The notes under the pieces: model-generated
What the model was told of the DNA's origin: nothing
The model's input: the letters and a program-made list of their open reading frames with translations, nothing else
Databases searched by the model: none
Program-made: the position numbers and the translations under genes
In this document: positions 1 through 6,645 of the stretch, piece by piece
How the letters are laid out: each line of letters starts with the position of its first letter
Position numbering within the stretch: position 1 is the stretch's first letter
Source of the DNA: Actinomycetes bacterium
Lineage (GTDB): Bacteria; Actinomycetota; Acidimicrobiia; Acidimicrobiales; Palsa-688
NCBI GenBank assembly: GCA_021827225.1
Contig: JAKAXG010000083.1
Coordinates: 1-10,469, forward strand
Length of the DNA: 10,469 bases
Direction of reading: 5' to 3'

Positions 1-638
1 CAGTCGTTGCTGGCGATGATCCGCTCCACCAAACTGCGAAGCGGCTGGTACATGGCGTCTTCGAGCCAGACCCGCTTGCAGCCGTCGTCATGGTAGTCAT
101 CGACCGCTCCTTCCGCTTCGAGCAGGTAGGTGACGATGTCCTGGGCATGGCGCATCCGGTCGAACGCCTCGAATGTGTAGACGTTGCCGAGGGTGTCCGA
201 GAGCGCTTCGCGCTGGGCGACTGCGAAGGCCCGGAACAGCCCGTACTCCGCGTAGGACCAGACGCGGTAGTGACAGGCTACGACCTCGTGGAACCAGACG
301 GGGTCCATGCGGTTGAACGTGTCGGAGCAGATGGCGTCTTGGACGGCGCGCTCGATCGATCGCTCCTGCTCGGCCTGCATTCGCACGTAGGTTCGCTGCC
401 ATTGCATGGCCGGGTCCCTGAAGGCGAACCAGTCCGGGTGCACCAGCTCGGTGGAGTCCGGCGTCCACGGCGGACGTCCCTCTTTGGTCAGGAGGAACCA
501 GCCCTCACCGAAGTGCTCAGGAGCCGGCTGGGTGTAGCAGGTCACGGCCTCGTACTCCGACAGCCGTCGGCGCATCGGCTTGATGTAGGTGAAGTCTCGG
601 GGCGCCTTCGCCGGCGCCCCAGGGGTGGCGGTGGACAT
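1..638 (-). CDS. Soluble diiron monooxygenase hydroxylase, beta subunit (partial; C-terminal end beyond the window)
   Basis: Reading leftwards from ATG 638-636, the frame stays open to the window edge and gives 212 residues plus two bases. The start overlaps the alpha-subunit stop by one base (TGATG), a sign of translational coupling and equimolar synthesis. The N-terminal half carries family-typical features: RRLSEYEAVTCYTQP at about residues 23-39, and HPDWFAFRDP at 67-76, followed by helical segments rich in Trp, Tyr and His, as in PrmC/MmoY-type small hydroxylase subunits. Beta subunits share the ferritin-like fold of the alpha subunit but bind no iron; they build the (alpha-beta)2 hydroxylase core. 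Family members are commonly around 340-390 residues, so I infer that roughly the last 40% is missing. No stop or frameshift is seen in the visible part. The alpha-then-beta order matches sMMO-type operons (XY), whereas propane monooxygenase operons usually place the reductase gene between them. Confidence 0.85.
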   Translation of the reverse strand, partial: MSTATPGAPAKAPRDFTYIKPMRRRLSEYEAVTCYTQPAPEHFGEGWFLLTKEGRPPWTPDSTELVHPDWFAFRDPAMQWQRTYVRMQAEQERSIERAVQDAICSDTFNRMDPVWFHEVVACHYRVWSYAEYGLFRAFAVAQREALSDTLGNVYTFEAFDRMRHAQDIVTYLLEAEGAVDDYHDDGCKRVWLEDAMYQPLRSLVERIIASND

Positions 639-2164
639 CAGGCGGTGGCCCAGTCCGAGGTGGCGCTCTTCAGGGGATCCTTGATCTCGTACCCCCAAGC
701 GGCCACGTCGTCGATGGTCCACATCTTTTCCGGATCCAGCGACGGCTGGGCGACGAGCGTCTTGCCGTCCGGGCGCAGCAGGCCGGCTTCGACGATGAAC
801 TGGTCGATGGAGTAGCCGTCGTAGCGCTCGAAGAAGGTGACACTGTTCTCGTAGCGCTGCGGAGCGGTGAAGAACAGGTGCTCGCAGCCGTCGCTGCAGA
901 AGGCGTGGCGGCGACCCCCGTGCTCACGTATGCGCACCTGGTTGATCTCCGGGCGGGGGAAGATGCAGGGCATCTGGCAGACCCGGCACAGCGGGGGAAG
1001 GTTCTCGAACATGAGCAGAGGATTGGCCCCCGAAGCGGGATCGGCCATCTCCTGGAACCCCTCCCAGAAGAATCCGAAATGGTCGTACCACCCGGGGTAC
1101 TTGTTCTCGAACCATTCCATGTCGGATCCGGTCATGGGGTCGAAACGCCAGAAGGCCAGTGGCCAAGCGGCGAAGGCCAGCATGGCAGCCGAGTGATGGG
1201 CCCATTGGACCGCTTCCTGCGCGTCCGGATACCACCGCGGGACCTTCAGCCCGAACGGCTCGAGCTTGCCGATGTAGGAGCCGACCCAGTCTTCGTGGAT
1301 CCACTCGGTCCACTTCTCCAGGTAGCTGTTGCCTCTCGTCTTCTGGAAGTAGTCGTAGACGGTCCCGAGGAAGGGGTCCAAGAAGCGGTGCTGGCGCCAG
1401 AACGCCTCGTCGAAGTCCTCCTGGAGGTAGTCGAGGTTGTCGGGGTTGGACAATACGGCGGCGAGCGTCGCGTACCCGTTGGCCATGTGGCGGGCTTCGT
1501 CGGATTGGATGCTCAGGAACACTGACGGGGTCGCCTGGTCGCCATTGACAGCAGCGATCTCGGTCAGGGTCACGAAGATCGGGTTCGTGTAGGCGGTCTC
1601 GGCCACCACCTGGAGGTTGAGCGCCCCGGCGATGGGGTCGCCGTTGAAGAACCCCTCGAGCGCGGCACGTCCGGCATAGTTGAAGATGTTGGTCGCTCGA
1701 GCCTTGTGGCACAGGTTGAACCCGGCCGGATCAGGGGCATGCTTGGCCATGTACCGGGAGAGGTAGGTCTCTTGGTTGGTGTGGCGGACCTCGTCGATCA
1801 TCTGCGCCATGTACCCCTGCCGCAATTCGGCGTTCTCAATGGAGTCGACGAGCTGGCCACAGCACTTCTGGGCCGCATACTCGCCGAAGTTGGCAACCGG
1901 CAGCGCCACCTTCATGATCTCGATCCATCGCTGTTCGGCCTTGGCGGTGCTGCCGGTGCGGGCGAGGGCGTCCTCGAGCGCGCCGTACTGGCGGTCGTCC
2001 TTCTCCTGCTCCATCGAGACGTAATCCCGGATCAGATGACGGAAGGGATCCTTGGTCTTCGCCGGGATCTTGTACCTGCTGGGGTAGCGAGTCGGCTTGT
2101 CGGCGTACGACCACTCCCAGTCGAAATCCTTGACCCGCTCGTGACCCTGCGTGAGAGAGCCCAT
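638..2164 (-). CDS. Soluble diiron monooxygenase hydroxylase, alpha (catalytic) subunit, MmoX/PrmA-like
   Basis: A 508-residue catalytic subunit of a bacterial multicomponent monooxygenase, which uses O2 and NADH-derived electrons to hydroxylate or epoxidise a hydrocarbon in the cytoplasm. All six expected diiron ligands are visible with MmoX spacing: E95, E125 and H128 (DEVRH), E189, E223 and H226 (DEARH). T193 matches the active-site Thr of MmoX. The stretches SDEARHMANGY and EWFENKYPGWYDHFG are strongly family-like. Near the C-terminus C393, C396, C423 and C427 form a YHS-like four-cysteine module, as in PrmA but absent from MmoX; GKTLVAQP and MWTIDDV close the protein. I chose ATG 2164 because GGGGAGG lies 8 bases upstream; the frame stays open 24 codons further, but that Arg-rich extension looks non-coding. 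The core looks nearer MmoX/butane-type enzymes (group 3) and the tail nearer PrmA (group 5), so group and substrate are undecided. Confidence 0.93.
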   Translation of the reverse strand: MGSLTQGHERVKDFDWEWSYADKPTRYPSRYKIPAKTKDPFRHLIRDYVSMEQEKDDRQYGALEDALARTGSTAKAEQRWIEIMKVALPVANFGEYAAQKCCGQLVDSIENAELRQGYMAQMIDEVRHTNQETYLSRYMAKHAPDPAGFNLCHKARATNIFNYAGRAALEGFFNGDPIAGALNLQVVAETAYTNPIFVTLTEIAAVNGDQATPSVFLSIQSDEARHMANGYATLAAVLSNPDNLDYLQEDFDEAFWRQHRFLDPFLGTVYDYFQKTRGNSYLEKWTEWIHEDWVGSYIGKLEPFGLKVPRWYPDAQEAVQWAHHSAAMLAFAAWPLAFWRFDPMTGSDMEWFENKYPGWYDHFGFFWEGFQEMADPASGANPLLMFENLPPLCRVCQMPCIFPRPEINQVRIREHGGRRHAFCSDGCEHLFFTAPQRYENSVTFFERYDGYSIDQFIVEAGLLRPDGKTLVAQPSLDPEKMWTIDDVAAWGYEIKDPLKSATSDWATA

Positions 2165-2172
2165 CTTTGCAT

Positions 2173-2179
2173 CCTCCCC
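2173..2179 (-). promoter_or_regulatory. Ribosome binding site of the alpha subunit gene
   Basis: The minus strand reads GGGGAGG, 8 bases before ATG 2164. It fixes the start of the alpha subunit and rejects the longer in-frame ATG at 2236. A second ATG just after the GGAGG is out of frame. Confidence 0.75.
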
Positions 2180-2337
2180 TTCCGCCTCATGGCGGCGTTC
2201 GTGCCAGCGTCTTGGGATCCGTTGGCGGCCCAGCACCTGTGTGCCTAGAAGTATTAGTAGGATGGGCTCGGCTCGACAATGTCGATACCCACGAAATCGG
2301 CCTTCTCTCTTGGGGGATCACACGAACGGGACCGGGA

Positions 2338-2350
2338 CCGCTACTAGCGG
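2338..2350. repeat. Perfect 13-bp palindrome (candidate operator) before the PucR-type regulator
   Basis: CCGCTA-C-TAGCGG: perfect 6-bp arms around one base, 16 bases before the chosen regulator start. Its position suits an autoregulatory or shared operator. The half-site CGCTA also occurs in the palindrome at 5454-5470, with different spacing. No function is proven. Confidence 0.4.
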
Positions 2351-2366
2351 CGACACCGCCACCCAC

Positions 2367-4196
2367 ATGGCGCTCGTGGTAGAGCCGTACGATGTCGCCT
2401 CCGCGGTCGCCGACCTGGTCGCCGACGGCTTGGCCGCCGAGGAGCGCGCCTTGGTCGTATACCGGGACCCGATGAGCTCGGTCGCCATCGAGTTGGCGTT
2501 GGAGGAGCGCAAGCTGAGCCTGTCCCCCATGGGGGCAGCGGTGGAGCTCGTGCACCGCAGCGGCGGCAACCCGGCGCTGATCGCGGCGGCGCAGCGCACC
2601 CAGCAGCACGCAACCGGCGGATTGCGCGTGATCATGCTCGACCCCTCCCTGCCCCCCGACCCACAGGGCGACTGCGGGTCGGTGGTGGGTGTCGTGGGAG
2701 GGCCGCTCCGCTGCATCTGCGTCATCACTTCGCCCTGCCAGGTCGACCGGCTCCGCCAGATCCTGCTGGCCCACGAGGAGGTCACCGCCTTCGGCGTACG
2801 CGCCGCGCTCGACTCCCGCGAGGGGCGGCTGCTCGCGCTCGATCTGCTTCTCGGCTTCGCCCACCGCCTCGAGGACCTGGTGGGGTTCACCGCTTTGGGT
2901 CCAGACGCCGTGGGCGACACCGCCACCTTGAGCACCCTGGTGGAGCGGCATCGGGCGCGGCTCTTGGACCGGCGACAGCTGACCAAGGCCCGCAGCGAGG
3001 CAACCACCGAGCGCCATCGGCGCGCCTCGCTCGGTCGCTCCGGCGTGGACAGCGACGCCCGAGAGCCCTCCGAGGAGTCCCTGGCGGGCGCCGACGGGGA
3101 CCTCTCCGCCATGCTGCACGTGGCGGCGCGCTCATTGGGCCACGCGGTGCTGCTCGAGGACCCGGCGTTCCGTCCCCTGCACTGGGCGGGCTGCCCGACC
3201 TGCCCCCCGGGTCTGGCCGAGGTCATGACCCCCGGGCGACTCCGACGGCTCGCCGACACCCTCTCGGCCGGTCAACCGGTACCGGTCCGGCTCGGCACAC
3301 CGGACAAAGGGGCTCGGCTGGTGACCCGGGTGGGGCGAAGCAGCGCCCTGGGGTATCTGTCGATCCTCACCAGCAACGCCCTGCCCGAGGCCCGTGGACT
3401 CCTGCTGCAGCTGACACCGATGCTGGCGGCGGGCCTCCGTCCCCAGAGATCACTCACCCGGCTGCTGGACGAGCTCGGCACGCAGGCCGTGAGCATGCTC
3501 GTGGCGGGAATGCTGCATCCGGCCACCGCCGAGGCCGTCTCGCGGCACCTGCAGTGGCCCACTGCGGGCCGGGTGGCGGCCGTACTGCCACCCCCGGACA
3601 GCGGGGATGACAACTCTCTGCTTGCTCTTTCCAAGCAGCTGCGCGAGGTGGCAGGACCGACCGGGGTCCATGACGGAGCCGTCGCGGTGTTGATCGGACC
3701 GGACCCGCCGGCCTCCGACCGGCTGGCCGCCTGGGTCTCTCACACCGACCAGCCCCGCCTGCACGTGGGGGTTGGCGAGCCGGCCGCCACCCCCGGCGAC
3801 GGTCCGCTGTCGTTCAAGCAGGCGACATGGGCGGCCCGTATGGCGCTCGCTACCGGGCGGCAGAACCTCTGCTTCGAGGATCTGGCCATCTACCGGCTCC
3901 TACTGCCGGGACGGGAGGTCGGGGACCCGGCGCTCGAGGAGCCGATCCGTCGCCTCGAGGAGGCCGAGCCGGACCTCGGCTTCCCGGCGGTCCAAACCCT
4001 GGCCGCCTACCTCGACAGTGGCTGCAGCCCGCGCCTGGCCGCCCAGCGGCTCAACGTGCACGTCAACTCCCTCGCATACCGCCTACAGCGGATCGCCTCG
4101 GCGGCCGGGATGGATCTGCGCGACCCCGAGGCACGCTTCTCCACCCAGCTGGCCCTGCGCATGCGCCTCGCCCGCCGGCTCCTGGAAAGCGGGTAG
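2367..4196 (+). CDS. PucR/CdaR-family transcriptional regulator with MEDS-like N-terminal domain
   Basis: A 609-residue protein from ATG 2367. Residues about 540-605 form the PucR-type C-terminal helix-turn-helix (HTH_30): TLAAYLDSGCSPRLAAQRL, then NVHVNSLAYRLQRI, then a DPEARFSTQLALR tail. Residues about 395-510 resemble the GGDEF-like middle domain of CdaR/PucR proteins, ending in FEDLAIYRLLL. Residues about 245-345 (MLHVAARSLGHAVLLEDPAFRPL) look like the GAF-like PucR sensory region. Residues about 5-180 (VADLVADGLAAEERALVVYRD) resemble the MEDS/DcmR-type sensory domain of some methylotroph regulators. Such proteins act as ligand-responsive cytoplasmic activators of neighbouring catabolic genes. 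The divergent arrangement with the monooxygenase operon suggests this is its regulator. The start is uncertain: no good Shine-Dalgarno precedes ATG 2367, and an in-frame ATG lies at 2262, but the intervening sequence looks non-coding. The next gene is convergent, 21 bp downstream. Confidence 0.85.
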   Translation: MALVVEPYDVASAVADLVADGLAAEERALVVYRDPMSSVAIELALEERKLSLSPMGAAVELVHRSGGNPALIAAAQRTQQHATGGLRVIMLDPSLPPDPQGDCGSVVGVVGGPLRCICVITSPCQVDRLRQILLAHEEVTAFGVRAALDSREGRLLALDLLLGFAHRLEDLVGFTALGPDAVGDTATLSTLVERHRARLLDRRQLTKARSEATTERHRRASLGRSGVDSDAREPSEESLAGADGDLSAMLHVAARSLGHAVLLEDPAFRPLHWAGCPTCPPGLAEVMTPGRLRRLADTLSAGQPVPVRLGTPDKGARLVTRVGRSSALGYLSILTSNALPEARGLLLQLTPMLAAGLRPQRSLTRLLDELGTQAVSMLVAGMLHPATAEAVSRHLQWPTAGRVAAVLPPPDSGDDNSLLALSKQLREVAGPTGVHDGAVAVLIGPDPPASDRLAAWVSHTDQPRLHVGVGEPAATPGDGPLSFKQATWAARMALATGRQNLCFEDLAIYRLLLPGREVGDPALEEPIRRLEEAEPDLGFPAVQTLAAYLDSGCSPRLAAQRLNVHVNSLAYRLQRIASAAGMDLRDPEARFSTQLALRMRLARRLLESG

Positions 4197-4217
4197 GGGC
4201 CCCGGTCGCCGGCTCTG

Positions 4218-5363
4218 CTACTTGTACGCGGCGAACGCCCGGCCGAAGGTCTCCCGAGCGATGACGCCCTTCATGATCTCCGGCGTTCCGTCGCCGATCT
4301 CCAGCCCGATCACGTCGCGTAGACGCTGGGCGAAGGGTAGGTCGGCGCCGTAGCCGGACCATCCGTGCAGCAGGAGGCATGCGTGGATCGCCTCCACGGC
4401 GTGCTTGGGACCGAGGAACTTGGCCATGGCAGCCTCGGTCGTATGGACCTCGCCGGCGTCGGCACGCGCCAGAGCTTCGAAGGCCACCAGTCGGGAGGCG
4501 TGGAGCATGGCAAGGTGCTCCGCGACCTGGAACGCCACCGCCTCGTGGGTGGCCAGAGCCTTCCCGAAGGTCTTCCTGTGCTTGGCGTACTCGACGGTCT
4601 CGTCGATCGACTGGAAGGCACAGCCGATGCACGCCAAGGCGATGATCGCCCGGTTGAAGTCGAAGGCAGTCATCGCGTGAAGGAACCCCACGCCTTCCTC
4701 ACCGATCTGGTACCGGCCCGGCACCCGCACGTCGTCGAAGAACAGCGATCCCCGCTGGCTCAGATGCCCCCCGGCGCTCGGATACACCCGGCGCGACACC
4801 CCGGGCAGGTCCAGCGGCACGAAGATCGAGCTGATGCCGCGCGCCCCGGGCCCCCCGCTGCGGGCGAAGACGACACAGGCGTCGGCCATGCCGGCGAAGG
4901 TGATGGAAGCCTTCTCACCGTTGATGACCCAGTCATTCCCGATCCGCCTCGCGCTCACGGCCAGGTTGGCGGCGTCAGAGCCGACCCCCGGCTCGGTGAG
5001 CCCGAACGAGACGAGGGCGTCGCCCGCCGCCAGATCTGGGAGCCACCTCTGTTTCAACTCGTCGTCGGCCGATCGGAGCAGTTCGGCGGCGATGGTGCCC
5101 AGCTGCAGGAAATAGCTGACGTTGAAGTCGCCACGCGACAGCTCCTCGGCGGCGACGCCGAGGGACACGTAGCTGCCCGAAGCACCGCCGTACTCAGCTG
5201 GGATCCGGATACCCAGTACTCCCAGCTCCCCCAGTTCGCGCAGACGGTCACGGGGGAAGGGCTCGCGCTCCCAGGTGGGATAGTCACCCAGCAACTTCTC
5301 GAGCGCGAACTGCCTGCACGTCCGGAGAAGCAGCTCGTCGTCGGGGTCCAACGTGAAGCGCAT
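4218..5363 (-). CDS. Acyl-CoA dehydrogenase family protein with Asp at the catalytic-base position
   Basis: A 381-residue FAD-dependent acyl-CoA dehydrogenase of normal length. Visible marks are LGELGVLGIRIPAEYGG (about 44-60), the FAD/substrate signature GLTEPGVGSDAA (121-132), WVINGEKASITFAG (145-158), RKTFGKAL (263-270) and the C-terminal RLRDVIGLEIGDGTPEI. These enzymes introduce a C2-C3 double bond into acyl-CoA and pass electrons to ETF. The segment RDxxxxxIGDGT aligns without gaps to the MCAD segment RDAKIYQIYEGT, so D358 occupies the place of the catalytic base Glu376. The alternative base position used by isovaleryl-CoA dehydrogenase (Glu254) is N237 here. D358 is therefore the only obvious base candidate, which may mark an unusual substrate. 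The start ATG has AAAGGA 8 bases upstream. It is divergent from the thiolase-like gene across 109 bp and convergent with the regulator gene. Confidence 0.92.
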   Translation of the reverse strand: MRFTLDPDDELLLRTCRQFALEKLLGDYPTWEREPFPRDRLRELGELGVLGIRIPAEYGGASGSYVSLGVAAEELSRGDFNVSYFLQLGTIAAELLRSADDELKQRWLPDLAAGDALVSFGLTEPGVGSDAANLAVSARRIGNDWVINGEKASITFAGMADACVVFARSGGPGARGISSIFVPLDLPGVSRRVYPSAGGHLSQRGSLFFDDVRVPGRYQIGEEGVGFLHAMTAFDFNRAIIALACIGCAFQSIDETVEYAKHRKTFGKALATHEAVAFQVAEHLAMLHASRLVAFEALARADAGEVHTTEAAMAKFLGPKHAVEAIHACLLLHGWSGYGADLPFAQRLRDVIGLEIGDGTPEIMKGVIARETFGRAFAAYK

Positions 5364-5371
5364 GTGACGCG

Positions 5372-5377
5372 TCCTTT
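5372..5377 (-). promoter_or_regulatory. Ribosome binding site of the acyl-CoA dehydrogenase gene
   Basis: The minus strand reads GAGAAAGGA ending 8 bases before ATG 5363, which supports that start. Confidence 0.65.
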
Positions 5378-5453
5378 CTCACTCGGGAGATCCCACCCGA
5401 CGGGGACGGAGCCTGGTGGCGGTCGAGACCCCCCGCAGACCCGACCGTGAACG

Positions 5454-5470
5454 CACGCTAACATAGCGTG
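5454..5470. promoter_or_regulatory. Perfect 7-3-7 palindrome, candidate operator
   Basis: CACGCTA-aca-TAGCGTG has seven perfectly complementary bases on each side of a 3-base centre. It ends 2 bases before the thiolase-like start and its centre coincides with a -10-like hexamer on the plus strand (TAACAT, 5459-5464) and another on the minus strand (TATGTT, complement of 5460-5465). A dimeric repressor bound here, of TetR type for example, would block the thiolase-like gene and perhaps the divergent dehydrogenase. The regulator itself is not identified. Confidence 0.6.
5459..5464 (+). promoter_or_regulatory. Probable -10 hexamer (TAACAT) for the thiolase-like gene
   Basis: TAACAT fits the actinobacterial TANNNT -10 pattern and lies 8 bases before ATG 5473. 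No Shine-Dalgarno is seen, so the transcript is probably leaderless or nearly so. The -35 region is not recognisable. Confidence 0.5.
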
Positions 5471-5472
5471 GC

Positions 5473-6645
5473 ATGCAACCAGGGAGCCCTCTCGCGGCCA
5501 TCATCGGTTCGTGCGAGTTGGATCCGGGCCGACTGGGCCGCTCGTTCCTCGACCTGCACGTGGAGGCGGCTCTGGGTGCCCTCGCTGACAGCGACGTAGG
5601 CGCGGACGCCATCGACGGGCTCATCTGTGTCGGGGACATGATGGGCGCTTCCCCAGAGCACCTCTTCCTGTCCGAGGCGATCCAGGACTACCTGTGCCTT
5701 CGCAACCTCAGGCTGCAGGCGGGGGTCCAACTCGGCGGCGGCAGCCATCTGGCGATGCTCGCAGCAGCGACCCGGGCGGTGCTCGACGGAACCTGCCAGC
5801 GGGTCTTGTGCGTCTCGGCCGGCACCTTTCCTGCCATCCGGGACGTCGGTCGCCGGCTGATGACCAGCGTCTGTCATCCCGACTACGAACTGCCCTTCGC
5901 CCCGTCGATACCCACGCTCTACGGGCTGATCGCCCAGGCCTGGCTCGACGCGACCGGACAGAAGCGCGACGTGCTGGCAGAGGTCGTAGCGGCCCAGCAG
6001 GCATGGGCCGTCGAGCATCCCGCAGCCATCGGCCGCGACGCCGGCCTCCTCAGCGCCGCCGACGTGCTCTCCGCCAGGCCGATAGCCGGTCCGTTCGGCT
6101 TCTACGACTGCTCCATACCTTGCGAAGGGGGGGGTGCGTTCGTTGTGTCCGCCCCAGATGTGGCGGCCCAGCACCCCCATCGTCGGGTCCATGTCATCGG
6201 AATGGGCGAAGCCCACAGCCACGGCTTCGTCACCTCCATGCCCGACCCATCCACCACCGCCGCCGTGGAGTCCGGGAAGCGGGCCTTCGCCAGGGCCGGC
6301 CGGCGGCCGGGCGACATCGACTTCTGTGAGCTTTACGACGCCTTCAGTTCGAATCCGGTCATGCTGCTCGAGGAGCTGGGGTTTGCCGAGCGGGGTGGCG
6401 GCGCAGACCTGTACCGCAGCGGTCGTACTGCTCCGGGCGGAGACCTCCCGGTCAATACCAACGGTGGACTGCTGCGCTTTGGCCACTCCGGAACGGCGTC
6501 GGGCATATGCGGCCTGCTCGAGGCCCACGCCCAGATGACCGGGCGCGCTCGCGGTCACCAAGTGGAGCGGGCCGATTTGTGCCTGGTGCACGCCTACGGC
6601 TCCATGCTCTGCAGCCACGTCACCGTGATACTGGAGGCACAGTGA
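5473..6645 (+). CDS. Thiolase-like protein (SCP2-thiolase/Ltp2-type), nucleophilic Cys absent
   Basis: A 390-residue thiolase-superfamily protein. Recognisable parts are the N-terminal FLDLHVEAALGALADSDV region, the CELYDAF segment (285-291), VNTNGG (327-332) and GHSGTASG (337-344), which correspond to the thiolase NEAF/HDCF, NxxGG and GHPxGxSG motifs. The loop that should hold the acyl-accepting Cys reads QLGGGSHLAM (86-95) with no Cys, and the second catalytic Cys region reads HAYGSMLC (373-380), with Tyr near the usual Cys position. Classical thiolase chemistry is therefore doubtful. Proteins of this type that sit beside a DUF35 gene include Ltp2, a retro-aldolase acting on a beta-hydroxy acyl-CoA in steroid side-chain cleavage. 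The stop overlaps the next gene's GTG by four bases (GTGA), so the two are probably co-translated and form a complex. A C-C bond-cleaving aldolase is my preferred role; an inactive or variant thiolase is the alternative. Confidence 0.85.
   Translation: MQPGSPLAAIIGSCELDPGRLGRSFLDLHVEAALGALADSDVGADAIDGLICVGDMMGASPEHLFLSEAIQDYLCLRNLRLQAGVQLGGGSHLAMLAAATRAVLDGTCQRVLCVSAGTFPAIRDVGRRLMTSVCHPDYELPFAPSIPTLYGLIAQAWLDATGQKRDVLAEVVAAQQAWAVEHPAAIGRDAGLLSAADVLSARPIAGPFGFYDCSIPCEGGGAFVVSAPDVAAQHPHRRVHVIGMGEAHSHGFVTSMPDPSTTAAVESGKRAFARAGRRPGDIDFCELYDAFSSNPVMLLEELGFAERGGGADLYRSGRTAPGGDLPVNTNGGLLRFGHSGTASGICGLLEAHAQMTGRARGHQVERADLCLVHAYGSMLCSHVTVILEAQ

Larger units (their letters stand above)
2165..2366. promoter_or_regulatory. 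Divergent control region between monooxygenase operon and PucR-type regulator
   Basis: About 200 bp lie between the two divergent starts and should hold both promoters. It contains a locally AT-richer patch (about 2246-2260), an imperfect 18-bp inverted repeat with CCTA/TAGG ends (2244-2261, 6 of 9 pairs) and a perfect 13-bp palindrome (2338-2350). A TANNNT hexamer (TAGGAT, 2258-2263) could be a plus-strand -10, but no convincing -35 is visible on either strand. Placement of promoters here is inferred from gene layout. Confidence 0.5.

Noticed and set aside
2165..2236. 24-codon N-terminal extension of the alpha subunit from ATG 2236
   Set aside because: It is Arg/Glu-rich and unlike the family, and a strong GGGGAGG precedes the ATG at 2164.
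2279..2347. 22-codon ORF ahead of the PucR-type gene (possible leader peptide)
   Set aside because: It starts at an ATG but has no Shine-Dalgarno or -10 at the right distance, and no recognisable composition. An ORF of this length is expected by chance.
2151..2366. Upstream extension of the regulator ORF to ATG 2151 or ATG 2262
   Set aside because: The longer version overlaps the divergent alpha-subunit start, and the added residues (Arg, Ser, Pro and Gly-rich) do not look like a folded domain. ATG 2262 cannot be fully excluded.
4196..4203. GGGGCCCC palindrome between the convergent regulator and dehydrogenase genes as a terminator
   Set aside because: It is only an 8-bp self-complementary run with no loop, and no stable hairpin is evident in the 21-bp gap.
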